A stretch of DNA of 64,000 nt from Monosporascus cannonballus (taxonomy: Eukaryota; Ascomycota; Sordariomycetes; Xylariales): contig QJNS01000008.1 in assembly GCA_004154925.1 (NCBI GenBank), positions 1 to 64,000 on the forward strand, read 5' to 3'. The notes beneath the pieces were generated by a model. That model had not been told where the DNA came from. It worked only from the letters and a program-made list of their open reading frames with translations, and did not search any database. Of this stretch, positions 12,298 to 23,200 are shown one piece after another. Positions within the stretch are counted from its first letter, which is position 1. Every line of letters starts with the position of its first letter. Made by a program: the position numbers and the translations under genes.

Positions 12298-15200
12298 ATT
12301 GTTCGCTAAAAAATTACTGGTACGTTCGTAAGTCCTATTAATATAATTAAATATTTAAATAATCCGTATTTCGTTTTAAAAGTTATTTTTTATTCGTATT
12401 CCTTTTTAAGCTTAATAAAGTTATATTTATCTTTAAAATCGAATATTATAAATTATTTAGCTGGGAAAAATCGATTTTTTAATTCCATAATTAAAAATAA
12501 TAATATTTAATTTTTAATTATAATATTATTTAATTGTCGATAATTAACCACAAATCGTAATTTTACATTTTTTTTAGGTACGAAAAATATTGGGTACTTT
12601 AGCGGTAATTTCGAAAGTCGAATTTATACTTTTTATAGCCGATTTTCCAGATATTTTTTGAAAATATGTAATTCGTTTCCGTTAAAATTGTAAATTAGGT
12701 AAAATTTTACCGAAAATCCTTTTTTGAAAACTATTTCATAATTTTATTCGCTATGTTTTAATAATTTCGTATCGAATTTCTTTTTAAAAAGCTATTTATA
12801 TTTATGATATTATAATAATATATTAATTACAGTTTCTAATTTTTTGGGTTATTGTTCCCATTTTTTAAAATCGTTATTTAATTATTTTAATTTTGCTTTA
12901 ATAATAATAATAATATGTCGTATTCTTTTTAATACCCGTTTTTTTTATATCTTATTCCTTTATATGACGGCTAGGCGGTTTAACCAACCATTAAACCTTA
13001 AGTCGACGGGTTTATGTTGGCAGGAGTATCGTGGGAATCTGAGCAATGGATACAGTAACGTGTCACGTCTCGTAATACCAAGGGCGTCTTGGGTAACGAT
13101 GTTGTATTGCAAGCTAAAGCTATCTAAACTATGGAAATAACGAGCGTATATATTCTTATCTTAGCTCAAGGTGCTTGGCGCCCTGAGACCTTTGAGCTAG
13201 TCACGTGACGTCTTGGCTAGGGTGGGACCCGTTCCTCTTGTGGTCCTGACCGTCCGGGAAGAAGCCAAGACCGTTAGGTCATAACACTTTAGGTAGTAAA
13301 ATATTTATTGTATTTTTATGCTTACATTTATCGTTATTATCGATTAAATATTAAGATCTTAATTTTGTTTTTTTATCTGTTAATAAGGTTTACGGCAAAC
13401 CTTATTTAATTAGTCCCGCCATTAATTAAAACTCTACATTACCATATTTAGGGTAATCTTTAAATTATATCGTAATTCCCGAATAAAGCGATATCGAAAT
13501 TAATTATTTAATATCGTTTTTTAATAAAAATCTTAAAATAATTAATTTCGTATATAACTTTTCCGTTATCGTAAACGAATTTCTAACTTTCGCTATTTAT
13601 CTTTATATAAGGTTTTAACTTATATTTCTATAATAATTTACATTTATTAATTATATTTTGTATAATTTAATTTCCGCCTAAAATTCCGTAATTTATTATT
13701 ATGATATATTAAAACGTTCCGATTCGTATTTCCAAAATAATAAAGTCGTTAACGTTTCCTATCGTCATATTTAAAACTTTTTTTAAAAATTCCCTTTATT
13801 TTTTTGAGTTTCGTTATTTTGCGGCTTTTTTATACATAACCTTTTTTTAAATTCCTGTTCGAATTTATCGAACTTTATTTATGTTTCTATATATAACGCG
13901 TTAAGCTATTATATTTGTCGTTATTATCGGCGTATTGTTTTTTCGAGCCGTATTAATTATTTTTAGTTTTTTTGTAATTATTCTTTTTATTACATAAATT
14001 GTTTTTTTATATTTACGATTATATCACATTATGCGTCGTTTTAGTTATTATTTTAAAGATTTCCTATAAATTAACGTATTTTTTAATGGTTTTTTTTCGT
14101 AAAAAATTATAATAAATATTAATTAAATATAAAAATCCGTAATAACTTTTTAATAATATTTTTTTTACCGTACGCTGGATTAATCCCTTTTCCGTTTAAT
14201 AGTTAGACTATCTATAATAATAAAAGAGGTTTTTTTTACAAATATTACTTTTCTTTAAGCCAGCTTTTTATTTCGGCCAATTATTAGATATTTCTTAAGG
14301 TTATAGTTCGAAACTGCTAATACTATTACTTATCATTTTTATTATGCCCGGTACGGTATAAAAAAAATCGAATTTTTAATAATATATTTAGGTAATTCGT
14401 ACGTAAATATATTATTTCTATTTTTCGTAATTAAGATATTCTCGTTATCGACAGTATATGGCATATATTTTACCGTATTAATTAAATATTCCGGAATAAA
14501 GTTTTTTTTATTTAATCTTAATATTCTTATAATTATCCTTATAATGCCTTTTATTATATTTATAATATTTATTAAGTTAACCTTTTGATTTTTCGCGTTT
14601 TTTATCGACTTTTTTGTCGTAATAGCCTTTATTAAACGTTTTGTTATAAGCTTATTATATATTTGGCTTAAATTATGTTAATAATTTTATTATCGTTTTT
14701 TTAATTATTCCTGGATTATTTTTCCGTTATAAAGATTTAATTATCTTATCGTAATTTCTTAAGGGTTTTATACTTATAAGCTTTATGTTTTATTTTACCA
14801 TAATTAAAGCATTTAATTTGGTTCCAATCTTATTTGTAAGTAACGCCAAATTTTATAAATTCTGGTACCGTTCCGTAAAAAATAAAAGGTATGTTTCGTT
14901 TTTTCCTTTAGTTAAACTTGTTATATCCTAAGCGTAAAACATATTTTTTCTTTTTTTTTTATTTTTCAAATTATTAGTTATTAATTTTAATTATTTTTAT
15001 AATATACCGGTCCAAAATAATTAATCGTTTAATTTAAATAATTTTATTTTTTATATTATCCTTTAACCTTTTATAAAATATATTAATAAAAATATCGGCT
15101 TTATTATTTCCTTATCCTGCTTTAACCGTAAAGCTTTTAAACATTACGGCGTACTTGGGCGTAAATCTTTTTTATCGACATTATTAAAGTTATTAAGCCG

Positions 15201-15610
15201 TTAATTTATTTTTTATCCGGATTGCCGAAATTATTACGTACTTTATTTTCGAAATTAATGTAAATTAAAAAAACCTTATTAATAAAATTCTTTTTATTGA
15301 TTTTTTTTATTTCAAAAACATTTTTTATAATAACCTTAAACTAATTAACCATATTTTTTATTAGGTATGCTTTTATTATTAAAATTATATTCGCTAGGTT
15401 ATTAAGATTTAAAAAACGAAAATAAATTTATGCCGAAATTAAAAAGGTTTAAGGGTTACTTTTTTCATCGTAAGGTTCTGGCTTTTTGGGCTTTATATAG
15501 GCAAAAAAAGGTTAGGTAAACGTGGCCCTAAGTTATTAAACTTTTTTTTCCAGCTCCCGAATTCGAACCTAAAATTGCTAAATAAGGGTTTTTTAAATAT
15601 TGGTCGACAT
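12298..15610 (-). pseudogene. Element C gag-RT remnant
   Basis: Read on the minus strand, gag begins at an ATG at 15610 (M-S-T-N-I, then a stop). The knuckle near 14766-14815 reads C-F-N-Y-G-K-I-K-H-K-A-Y-K-Y, a CCHC motif with two Cys changed to Tyr. Protease follows around 13450-13700, and the start of RT follows beyond the solo LTR. Stops occur throughout. Confidence 0.8.
12963..13286 (-). repeat. Solo LTR in element C (324 bp, TSD CTTTA)
   Basis: It starts TATGACGGCTAGGCGG and ends AGGTCATAACA, orientated as in minus-strand elements. It is flanked by perfect CTTTA repeats (12958-12962 and 13287-13291). Antisense RT/protease sequence of C continues on both sides, so this is a solo LTR left by LTR-LTR recombination. 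It is much less RIP-mutated than its host and keeps an intact TCACGTGA at 13201-13208. Confidence 0.92.
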
Positions 15611-15670
15611 TTTAATAATATTGAATATTGCTTAAAGTTTAACGGTATTATTAAATAAAAACTTATAACG

Positions 15671-16055
15671 TATAACGGCTTAACGGTTTAACCAATTATT
15701 AAACCTTAAGTCGACGGGTTTATATTAATAGGAATATTATGGAAATTTAAATAATAAATACAATAACGTATTACGTTTCGTCATATTAAAGGTACTTTAG
15801 GTAACGAATTATTATTACAAGTTAAAATTATTTAAATTATGGAATTAATAAACGTATATATTTTTCTCCTTTAGCTGGCTTACCATTAGTAAGTTAGTGA
15901 TCCGGCTTACTGGCTTACCACCAGTGAGTTGGTGATCCGGCTCACTGGCTCACCACTAGTAAGTTGGTGATCTATTACGTGACCTGATCCACATAGTTTT
16001 CTTGGCCTTCCTGTTGCGACCGTTTCTGGAGGCCGTGGCTTGTCAGGTCGTGACA
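15671..16055 (-). repeat. Element C 5' LTR (385 bp)
   Basis: It runs TATAACGGCT...GGTCGTGACA on the plus strand. The half next to gag is RIP-mutated while the U3 half is nearly unmutated. U3 contains a 35-bp tandem repeat (15876-15972) and TTACGTGA at 15975-15982, a single-side RIP form of TCACGTGA. Confidence 0.88.
15876..15972. repeat. 35-bp tandem repeat in U3, 2.8 copies
   Basis: Units are 15876-15910, 15911-15945 and a partial one at 15946-15972. Each holds an inverted pair of the type CACCA...TGGTG around a short spacer. Degenerate versions occur in both LTRs of element G (near 42588 and 48895). It may act as a U3 enhancer array. Confidence 0.85.
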
Positions 16056-16515
16056 TAGGTGATATAAAACGTACGGCATTTTTTCCTATTTTTTTGTAAA
16101 ACCTAAAGTTTATGTCGGGCTTTGCGCCGGGCTTTGCCAGTTAGTTTGAAAGTGTAACGGACCGTATTTTTACATAGCTGGATTCCGGATTTGCTTGGCG
16201 TTTTTAGGGCTTCGAAAAGAATACGTCGTTCTTTAACGGTAGCCCGTACGAACCTTTAAGCTGCCCGGTCCGTTACTTTAAGGGGCTGGCCAGGCCTAGG
16301 TCTCGATTCGAAGATAATAGGACGTCCGGCGGTTTCATGTTCTTTGTAACGGCGGATGGTATCATAAATCGTTAATTTGGGACGTTTTCGAGGCGTACAA
16401 TTTCCGAATACGTATGCCGGGCGTATTATAAGGCCTAAATGGCTGTACGTTTAGTTTCAGATAATTCGCGCCTTTTGGTTTTGGGTTCGTTAGTTATTGG
16501 AATGAATACGGCTAT
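16056..16515 (-). pseudogene. Tc1/mariner-type transposase, N-terminal remnant
   Basis: The minus strand encodes two helix-turn-helix-like segments: ARHTYSEIVRLENVP ... TIYDTIRRYKEHETAGRP, then GQPLKVTDR ... RFVRATVKERR, SKSGIQLCKNTVRYTFK and GKARRKARHK. This is the usual paired N-terminal layout of Tc1-like transposases. Former Gln codons are stops, and a one-base deletion lies just after ENVP. The catalytic DDE part is missing because element C was inserted at 16055. Base composition is near normal, so RIP damage is light. Confidence 0.75.
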
Positions 16516-16760
16516 GTTATGTGGCCCAAATGGTCCATACAAAATGGGTGGTGGTGATGGGAAATGTGGCATTTAGGGGCTAAGTGGGGGGGGAAATTCG
16601 TCCTGAAACTAAATGGACCCGATTTGTACTTATGGTAGCTTTTAGCGTTATTTGCCACTGAAGCCTTAAGGCCTTATGTGCTGGAAGGGCCTAAGGGCAG
16701 GAAGTGGTGAAAACTGATGACACATATATGTCACATTCGGCTATCTGGTTAGGCCGTACA
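16516..16760. other. Upstream flank without recognised gene
   Basis: GC-normal DNA between the transposase start and the tandem repeats. It probably contains the transposon's terminal region, but no convincing terminal inverted repeat could be assigned. An inverted repeat TGACA-CATATA-TGTCA lies at 16718-16733. No open frame was recognised. Confidence 0.5.
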
Positions 16761-16875
16761 GACTAATCTTCCCAGCGTCGGATACTCCCGAGCCGCTTAG
16801 ACTAATCTTCCCAGCGTCGGATACTCCCGAGCCGCTTAGACTAATCTTCCCAGCGTCGGATATTCCCGAGCCGCT
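16761..16875 (+). promoter_or_regulatory. Three 39-bp tandem repeats, each with TCGG-N6-CCGA
   Basis: Units are 16761-16799, 16800-16838 and 16839-16875; the third has one substitution and lacks the last two bases. Each contains a 14-bp palindrome TCGG-N6-CCGA at 16778-16791, 16817-16830 and 16856-16869. CGG-N6-CCG is the known target layout of Zn2Cys6 homodimers such as yeast Ppr1 and Aspergillus UaY. The array lies about 220-310 bp upstream of the P450 ATG. The regulatory role is inferred. Confidence 0.7.
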
Positions 16876-16938
16876 AGTGTTAGATGTAGGTCCTGCCCCT
16901 TACCAGTTTAGGCTTATCAGGCTAGGGTCTTCGGCTAG

Positions 16939-17007
16939 CCAATCAATTCCCTCGCCGAATCCACCACTTTCCGCCTAGAGTTGAGGTCGATGCACCATTA
17001 TATATAA
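16939..17007 (+). promoter_or_regulatory. P450 core promoter: CCAAT and TATATAA
   Basis: CCAAT at 16939-16943 and TATATAA at 17001-17007 lie about 150 and 85 bp upstream of the chosen ATG. Their order and spacing fit a fungal promoter. Confidence 0.55.
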
Positions 17008-17089
17008 CTTTACGCTTGAACCAGTTCTGATCTATCTTGCAACCCCTTAGACCTTGATAATTTCATGTTTTGAGATCGAAACTCTTATT

Positions 17090-18890
17090 ATGATTACAGA
17101 TATATTTCTTACCGCTTTGTACCGGCTCTCTACGCTGGAGAGTCTTGGGATCATCCTTGCCTTGGCTCTTAGTACCATCTTCGGGAGGATCGCTGTCTCA
17201 GCGTACAAAAATAGGGACCTTGCGAAACTCCCTCTAGTCAACGGCAAGAAGTGGTGGCAGTTGACGTCAAAAGAGCAGAGGACTAGGTTTTGCACTCAAG
17301 CGAAATATATAATCGATGATGCCTTTGTTAATGTATGTCCCCTTAACGCAAGCTGCATTATGTCAACTCACACTATGCTCCAGGTTGGCGATAAATTCCG
17401 CGTACAGACGGATAATGGCATCGAGCTAGTTCTCTCAGCTGACTACGCCACGGGGATTAAAGATAATCCTGCACTATGTTTCGGAGCACATATGGAAGAG
17501 GCAAGTATACTTTGACTCCCTCTTTTTTTATTCCATCAAAGCTGGGGCTGACAAGACAAAACAGGAGTTCCATATCAATATCGATGGTTTCAAGCCTTGG
17601 CGCGAGGGGCGAAATCTTGGTATCTTTCAACATGCTGTGCAGGTTAATTTGACCCAGGATATTTCAGCTCTGAACATTCCGCTCTCCGAAGAAGCAGCTC
17701 ACGCGCTGGAGAAGCACCTCCCCAATGACACAGGTTTGTCGACAATTTATGCAAGATTGTTGCGAGATGAGACTAAAATTGCATGTTAGAATGGCATGAG
17801 ATTCCAGTCAAGGTTGTTGCTTTTAAAATCATTTCCCAGATGTCTTCCCGTGTCTTCCTCGGCGAGGAGCTCTGCCGGAACGAAGACTGGCTCCAAGTGA
17901 CAGTCGACTATACCCGAGACGCCATCATCGCAGCTCAGGAACTTCGTCTTTGGCCTAAACTCCTCCGTCCCTTTGCCTTCCGCTATGCCAACCCCCGATG
18001 CAAGGCCATCCAAGAACAGCTCAAGAAATCGGAAGATCTTATTAACCCCATCTTGGAAAAGCGCCGCCGCGAAACTGAGGGGCGCAAGAATGCAGGACTA
18101 AAGCCTATTCGCCACTACGACGCCATGCAATGGATGGATGATGCGGCTAATGGTCGCAAATACGAAGCAGGTGCCGCGCAAATCATGATGGCTATTGCTG
18201 CCAACTTTACAGGCTCCGATATGCTCACTGGGACCTTGATTTGTATCTCCCAGGAGCCTGAGCTAGTTGAGGACATGCGCAAGGAGATTATTACTGTCAT
18301 GAACGAGTGCCAATGGAACAAGTCGACCCTTTACAAGTTAAGACTTATGGACAGTGTGCTTAAAGAAACCCAGCGTATAAAGCCTGCCGCCATTGGTGAG
18401 TTGCTCATCCTCAACTTATATCTTTGAATTTTCCGAGATAAGAATAAACATGCTAATTCATCATGTTACAGCTGTCATGCGTCGCAAGGCTGTCGAAGAC
18501 ACGCAGCTTCCCGACGGCACTAGAATTCCCAAGGGCACCAATATGATGGTATCGACACATAAGTCATGGGACTCAAATACGTATGAGAACCCTGAGAAAT
18601 TTGACGGTTACCGCTTCTTGCGCAAGCGCAACAACGAAAAGCTCGAGACAGCCCAGTTTGTGTCAACTACACCTGAATCCTTGGGCTTTGGCCTGGGCAA
18701 GTTTGCCTGTCCAGGCCGCTTCTTCGCCGCCAACGAGCTGAAGATTGTCCTTAGCCACATCATTATGAAGTATGATATAAAGCTGGTACCTGACACCACC
18801 ACAGGCACACAGTTTTACTCTCTTTTCTCTATGGGCAACGACAATGCAAAGATCTTGTTCCGTCGTCGCCAAGAGGAGGTAGCGTTATAA
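17090..18890 (+). CDS. Cytochrome P450 monooxygenase, four exons, 534 aa
   Basis: Exons 17090-17500, 17565-17733, 17790-18395 and 18472-18890 join in frame. The start is the ATG at 17090; the frame is open upstream only to a TTG. Residues ~19-32 form a membrane anchor (IILALALSTIFG), implying the endoplasmic reticulum. Residues 386-389 are the K-helix E-T-Q-R, ~436-443 the PEKFDGYR segment, and 468-477 the haem loop F-G-L-G-K-F-A-C-P-G with Cys475 as iron ligand. The I-helix reads AANFTGSDM (~330-337) and lacks the usual acid-Thr pair. Length and motifs resemble ent-kaurene-oxidase-like/CYP68-type fungal secondary-metabolism P450s; substrate is unknown. No RIP stops are present. No other biosynthetic gene is nearby. 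It is probably functional or only recently isolated. Confidence 0.85.
17501..17564 (+). other. P450 intron 1 (64 nt, GC-AG)
   Basis: Donor GCAAGT, branch CTGAC at 17548-17552, acceptor ACAG. The GC donor joins ...HMEE to EFHIN in frame and matches the family spacing. The GT at 17505 does not keep frame with this acceptor. Confidence 0.65.
17734..17789 (+). other. P450 intron 2 (56 nt)
   Basis: Donor GTTTGT, branch-like GACTAAA near 17771, acceptor TTAG. It splits a Glu codon (G|AA) and restores EWHEIPVK, a motif expected in this P450 group. Without splicing, a stop interrupts the frame. Confidence 0.85.
18396..18471 (+). other. P450 intron 3 (76 nt)
   Basis: Donor GTGAGT, branch GCTAAT near 18451, acceptor TTACAG. 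It splits an Ala codon and joins RIKPAAI to VMRRKAVEDT, right after the ExxR helix. Confidence 0.88.
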
Positions 18891-19192
18891 GCAGTCTATT
18901 AAATGCCAGAGTTATGAAATTTTATTGCAAACTGCTTAGTTCAGTCGATTAGCTGGTGCCTGTGATTATATAAATAAACGAAAAGTTCGAAGCGCATTTC
19001 TAATAAATGTATTTCCTAAGAGAAAAATTTTAAATTAGACAATTTATATTAGGAGAATTATTAATATTTAATATTAGGTAATGGATTTTAAATAGTTATT
19101 ACCAGAAGTAAAATCCAACCTGGTGATAATATTTAAATATAGTATAATAGCTAATATAAATTTTTTTAAAAAGTATAATAAAATTAGTTATA
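18891..19192. other. P450 3' flank, AT-rich, no gene seen
   Basis: The first ~120 bp look GC-normal and include AATAAA-type words (near 18970 and 19010) that could serve 3'-end formation. After about 19010 composition falls to the AT-rich level of the repeats. It ends with TTATA (19188-19192), the left TSD of element D. Confidence 0.5.
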
Positions 19193-19577
19193 TATGACAG
19201 CTAAACTAGTTAACCAACTATTAAACCTAAGTTGACGGGTTTATGTTAGCAGGAATATTGTAGGACTTAAAGCAATAAAATAAACGTATTACGTCTCGTA
19301 ATGCCAAAGGTTATATTGCAAACATTTGGTATTAATAAGTATTATAAGTTGGTATTATTTAGACTATGGAAGTAATAAGCGTATATATCTTTATTCCTTT
19401 ATTAGTAATTACTATTAATTACAACTAATATAGTAATTACGATTATTTCTAATTACGGTTAATCGAGAGTAATTACCAACCAGCCGGTGATCATTTTTGT
19501 TACGTAATTTTGCAAAATAGGTTATGTTATCCTTATCGCGACTGTTTCCGGAGACCTAAACTTATTAAATTGTAATA
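19193..19577 (-). repeat. Element D 3' LTR (385 bp)
   Basis: It runs TATGACAGCT...AAATTGTAATA on the plus strand. TTACGTAA at 19500-19507 is the double-RIP form of TCACGTGA. U3 is rich in AATTAC words and differs from the C and H types. Confidence 0.88.
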
Positions 19578-20215
19578 CAATTTTTTTTTTCCAAAAATCT
19601 TGCCTTTAAAATTTTTTTTTCTCGGTAAGCATCTCGTTTTTACCATAGTTTTTCGTATTGCTAAAACTTGTCGTAAATTTCGCCTTTTTACTGTTCGTCG
19701 TACTGATTTACTAAAAGCTTTCGAAAAGTTTGGTTTTGAAGTTATACCTTATTTTTGGTGTTTTTCGAAAGGTTTAAAATGCGAAATAATAAAAAACGTT
19801 TTTCGTTACAAAAAATATATGGTTCGTAGTCGATCTTATGATAAGACCGGTATTTTATTATTTTTTTTAAAAAATATCCATCGCGAATATTAACGTTTTA
19901 ATCGCGAAAAAACTTTAGCGGAAAAGCGTTTATTCGAGTTATAACGCCCTTAATTCGAAATTTAACGTTATTATTAGGAAAAAATAAATAAGGCCTTGGC
20001 GCAACTTATCCGGTTACGTAAATAAAAATTCTTAGCCCGTTCTAAAGGTGTTAAAATGGTATAACGCGGTTTTTAATCCTTGGATGAATTAGAGAAGTAA
20101 AAGCGGAAAAAAAATAGGTTGCCGTTAAGGCCGCCGTAGCTACGTTAGCGCAAGCCGCCGTTCCCCTTAATTTATCTAGTTTCGGCTTATTTAATTGGTT
20201 TTTTATGGATAATTT
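19578..20215 (+). pseudogene. Element D antisense Zn2Cys6-like ORF
   Basis: It is antisense to gag-pol. An open stretch at 19600-19893 carries LFTVRRTDLLKAFEKFGFE before a cluster at 19750-19839 reading Y-x2-C-x6-C-x8-Y-x2-Y-x6-Y. Cys at positions 2 and 3 shows that the Tyr residues elsewhere came from Cys. After a stop the same frame continues as a basic helix (EKTLAEKRLFEL ... LIRLRK ... LDELEK) with stops at former Gln codons. A poly-T run at 19581 shifts the frame relative to the LTR. Gal4-type DNA binding is inferred. Confidence 0.7.
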
Positions 20216-20239
20216 CTAAAGCTTTAACGATCCTGCCGT

Positions 20240-23200
20240 CGTTGGTGAAAGTTTTTTAATAGGCGTTGGGCACCTATAAGGTTTTTGGCAGGTTTCCAGG
20301 AGTTTTCGGAATCTGGATATTTTTTCCATTTGATTAAATATTAGGTAAATCCGTTTTATTTTCGTATATCGAAAATTTTCTTTATTTCGTATATTATTTC
20401 GTCTTTTATTTCCATTTTATTTTATACCGTATATACTTTGATCGTATTTACTGTTAACTTAAATAAGAAAACGTAAAAAATTAGATAGATTTTAACCTTT
20501 GGTGGAAGTTTTAACTGATAGTTATTTTTTAAGATTTTTTTGGTAATTTTGTATGGACCGATATATTTGAAATCGAGTTTTTGGTTTGGACGTTTTATTT
20601 TGATATTTTTGGTGGCAAGGTAAACCATTTCCCCTTCCTCGAAAGTTAGTCCTTTTAACCGTTTTTCGTTATAGTATTTGCTTATTTGGTTGCGTACGAA
20701 CTCTAATTCTGTCTTTATTTCTTGATGTAGTTGTCTAAGTTGTTTTAACGTGAGAATTACTTTGATATTAATGGGTCCGTTGCGTGTATCCCTGTAGACT
20801 TCTGGAGTAAATCCAAAATTGGCGTTTGCTGGAATAGTTTTGATGTTTTTATGATAGCTAATGTTATAAGCTAGCTGGGCGATAGGTAATTTCTTAACCC
20901 AGTTATTTTGTTTGATGTAGTATCGTAGATATATTTCTAATATCTGGTTTAATCGTTTTATTTATCCATCCGTTTGGGGTTTAAAGGCGCTGGATAATTT
21001 ATGGTTTAAATCAATTTGTGCCATAAAACCTTGCCAAAATTTTGATGTAAACGTAGTTCCTTTATTAAAAATAATTTCGTGTAATAATTCGTATATGCTG
21101 AAAATGTTTCGAAAAAAAATGTATGCTATTTGTTTTACGTTAGTATCCTTATAATAAGGTAAGAAATAAGAAAACTTCGTAAATCGATCGACGATTACGA
21201 ATATGCTATTATAATATATTTCTGTTGTTGGATTTTCGGATAAGGGAAATTTGGTAATAAAATCCATAATAATTAAATCCTATGGTTGCTTTGTAATTGA
21301 TAACGGTTATAGTTCTCCGTATAACTTATATTATGGTACCTTAGCCCTAATACAGATATTATATTGTTGTATAACTTTTTGAACTGTAAAATTTATTTTA
21401 AGAAAATAATATGTTCGTTTAATTCGTTTTAGAGTTTTGTAAATCCCTGGATATCCGTATAATTAATATTTGTATATTTTTCGTACCAGATTTTCTTAAT
21501 GTTTTTTTAGGACTTGGACTTTATTTATCTTTTGGTCCTTAGGTAAGTTATTATTATGTTATTAAATTTCTTGGTAAATGTGGTTAATAAATACTTAAAT
21601 AATAACAATTTGTTATAAATATAAATATCTTTTTTTGGTAATTTCGAAAATGGTATGGTTAATTTTGATTAATTTTTTTTCGAGATTAGGCCGTTTGCTT
21701 AAGGTATCGGCTTTGCCGTTTTCCGAGCCTTTTTTGTAAATAATAACGAAGTTATATTTTGTTAATTTTTTTGCGTAACGTAATTATCGTCCTATAAGTT
21801 TTTTGGTTGTAATGAAACGGGTAAGATTTTAATAATCCGTATAAACCTTAACTTAATAAAAACTTTCCTTAAGAAAATATTCGAATTTTCTAAAAGCTAT
21901 AATAATAGCCATAAATTTTTTATCTAGGATAACGTGATTCAGTTCGGCTCCTTTTAACTTATAAAAGTAAAAGGCGATAAAATATAATACTTTTTAATTA
22001 TTTCGCTATTCGATTATAATTCCTAATACGTAATCCGAAATATCGGTTTCCAATTTTAATAAGTCGCTTTGGATTGTACATAATCAGTATTGGTTTATTT
22101 GTAATTATATTTTTAATTTTCTGAAACGTTTTTTTTACTTATAATATCTATTTAAATTCTTTTTTTTCTTGGTAAAATTAATAAAGGGTATGGCAATTTT
22201 ATTAAAGTTTCTGATAAACCGTTAGTAATAATTAGCAAATCCAAGAAATGCTTATATTTCTTTGATTATGGTAAGTATTTTCCATTTTGTAATTGCAGCG
22301 ATTTTCTTAAGGTTTATCTTAATATGTCCCGGGGTAATAATATATCCCAAGTATTTTACTTCTTATTTATGGAATTGATTTTTTTCCGCGTTAATTAAGA
22401 GTTTGGCGTCCTATAAAGCTTAAAAAACCTTATAAACGTATTTTGCGTATGCTTTTTCCGTTTCCGAATAAATAAGAATGTCGTCGAGGTAACATACGAC
22501 AAAAATGTTAAGATATTCTGTTAATACATAATTAATTATTCGTTAAAAAATAATTAGTACGTTCGTAAATCCTATTAATATAATTAAATATTCGTATAAT
22601 CCGTATTTCGTTCTAAAGGTTATTTTCTATTCGTATCCTTTTTTGATCTTAATTAAATTATATCCGTTTTTAAAGTCGAAAGCGGTAAACCATTTAATTC
22701 CGTAAAAACGATTTTTTATTTTGTTAATCCAAGGTAAGGATATTTAATCCTTAATAATAATATCGTTTAATTATCGGTAATTAACCATTAGTCGTAATTT
22801 CCCGTTTTTTTGGGAACAAAGAACATAAGGTAACCTGCTGGTAATTTAAAAGGTTAAATCCATCCTTTTTAAAGTCGATTTTTTAGATATTTTTATAACG
22901 CGTATAATTCGGTTTCGTTCAAATTATAAATAAGGTAAAATTTGGTAAAAGTACTTTTTTTTAACATTATTTCGTAATTTTATTTATTATGTTCCGGCAA
23001 TTTTGTTTTAAGCTTTTTTTGAAAAAGCTGTATATACTTATAATATTGTGGTAAAATATTAATTAAATTATTTAATTTTTTAGGCTGGTATTATAAATCG
23101 TTATTTAATTGCCGTAATTTTGTTTTGATAATGGCAATAATATGTTATATTTTTTATTATTGCCCGTTTTTTTTATATTATGTTTTTATGGGTAATAAGG

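Larger units (their letters stand above)
12293..16055 (-). mobile_element. Element C: partial minus-strand chromovirus
   Basis: This is the 5' half of a minus-strand element: part of RT (12293-~12760), protease, gag and 5' LTR. The rest lay beyond B, now lost at the chromosome end. It is interrupted by a solo LTR (12963-13286). Its right edge at 16055 abuts a Tc1/mariner transposase, so C inserted there; TAGGT at 16056-16060 is the presumed TSD copy. Confidence 0.85.

Noticed and set aside
12844..13140. 98-codon plus-strand frame
   Set aside because: It spans antisense RT and the solo LTR edge; no independent gene.
17054..17089. Longer P450 N-terminus starting at TTG 17054
   Set aside because: A non-ATG start is unlikely in a fungal nuclear gene. 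ATG 17090 gives a normal signal-anchor and length.
17505..17564. GT donor for P450 intron 1
   Set aside because: It does not keep frame with the acceptor at 17564, while GCAAGT at 17501 does.
17047..18872. Minus-strand open frames opposite the P450 exons
   Set aside because: They are shadows of the real coding strand with no recognisable family features.
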